This document shows, piece by piece, positions 63,762 through 64,000 of a stretch of 64,000 nucleotides of DNA. The notes below the pieces were generated by a model. The model did no database searches, was not told the origin of the DNA, and saw only the letters and a program-made list of their open reading frames with translations. Position 1 is the first letter of the stretch. Every line of letters starts with the position of its first letter. Origin of the DNA: Pseudomonas sp. MUP55. GTDB lineage: Bacteria > Pseudomonadota > Gammaproteobacteria > Pseudomonadales > Pseudomonadaceae. The position numbers and the translations under genes are program-made. The stretch lies in contig NZ_CP138214.1 in NCBI RefSeq assembly GCF_034043515.1, positions 372,001-436,000 on the forward strand, in the 5' to 3' direction.

Positions 63762-63778
63762 TGCAAAAACCAAACCAA
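63762..63778 (-). promoter_or_regulatory. Candidate sigma-54 promoter of ntrBC
   Basis: On the minus strand TTGGTTTGGTTTTTGCA has GG and GC ten bases apart and matches the ends of TTGGCACGNNNNTTGCA. It lies about 57 bases before the ntrB start. The -24 half is only TTGG-x3-G. Confidence 0.5.
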
Positions 63779-63903
63779 GGCTCCGAAAAGAAGCGTCAAA
63801 GCCCTGAAATAAGCAGTTTTGGCGCGAAACTGTGGCGTTCTGCCAGCTTTGTCGTGAGGATTCGAACCAAAATGGGCTGGACAGGTGAGGAGGGTGCAGT
63901 CTC

Positions 63904-63920
63904 TCGCACCAATATAGTGC
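63904..63920 (-). promoter_or_regulatory. NtrC binding site
   Basis: Minus-strand TGCACTATATTGGTGCG has GCAC and GTGC seven bases apart, like the E. coli glnA enhancer sites. It lies about 130 bases upstream of the candidate sigma-54 promoter, a usual enhancer distance. Confidence 0.7.
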
Positions 63921-64000
63921 AGTTTGAGGCGGTCTGTTCAGGAAGCTGAATGCGCCCACATCCGATGTGTGAGCAACTGTCGTGATGACCCTACGATCGT

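Larger units (their letters stand above)
63706..64000 (-). other. Upstream region of ntrBC at the window edge
   Basis: The last 295 bases hold no complete gene. They contain a sigma-54-like promoter and an NtrC site in the order expected for an NtrC-controlled operon. Confidence 0.5.

Overview
The window reads as a chromosomal segment of a fluorescent Pseudomonas, most like the P. fluorescens group. The protein families, the high-GC codon use and the many intergenic hairpins built on the motif GTGGGAGGGGGCTTGCCCCC (REP/REPIN elements) all point there. Gene order (dctBD, rml genes, a bcsQ-like gene, hisBHAF, ctpA-envC-gpmI, secB, ntrBC) recalls P. fluorescens SBW25. That comparison is from memory and was not computed.

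Layout. 0.1-6.3 kb: a molybdopterin oxidoreductase with its FdhD sulfurtransferase, a BON-LysM protein (Kbp), a HAD nucleotidase, NudE and CysQ. 6.5-13.5 kb (minus strand): rmlBACD for dTDP-rhamnose, followed closely by the dctB-dctD two-component pair and a thioesterase gene. 13.7-18.3 kb: a 969-residue kinase/aminotransferase fusion, agmatine deiminase and a 71-residue orphan. 18.4-22.4 kb: a TonB-dependent siderophore receptor next to a decayed copy of its own 3' end, then an OprD-type porin. 22.5-25.8 kb: a CHASE2 membrane protein, a small secreted protein and an M48 metalloprotease lipoprotein in one operon. 26.0-29.5 kb: two oxidoreductases, a TetR regulator, and a BRCT gene broken by a stop codon. 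29.7-37.4 kb: tRNA-Thr, an orphan BcsQ/WssA-like ATPase, a methyltransferase, a polar amino-acid ABC transporter, and GabP behind a sigma-54 promoter. 37.4-43.1 kb: a nested REPIN, an Acr3/BASS-like permease, an ArnT-like glycosyltransferase, a Fic protein, a lipoprotein and tRNA-Phe. 43.2-48.7 kb: YggX, MutY, AsmA and an OFA-family transporter. 49.0-53.0 kb: hisB-hisH-DUF2164-hisA-hisF and a periplasmic binding protein. 53.2-59.7 kb: YibQ-like deacetylase, CtpA, EnvC and GpmI facing rhodanese-like protein, GrxC and SecB. 59.8-64 kb: TrmL, a small membrane protein, and NtrC-NtrB with an NtrC site and a sigma-54 promoter candidate upstream.

Most genes are core metabolism, envelope maintenance or nitrogen control. 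Three themes recur: nitrogen and amino-acid use (ntrBC, GabP, ABC transporter, aguA, his genes), envelope and polysaccharide work (rml, AsmA, EnvC, CtpA, ArnT-like, BcsQ), and marks of genome decay or insertion (TonB relic, BRCT nonsense codon, lone BcsQ, nested REPIN, a Fic gene of apparently lower GC). No prophage, insertion sequence, CRISPR array or rRNA operon was seen. Function calls rest on recognised motifs and neighbours; no database search was possible.
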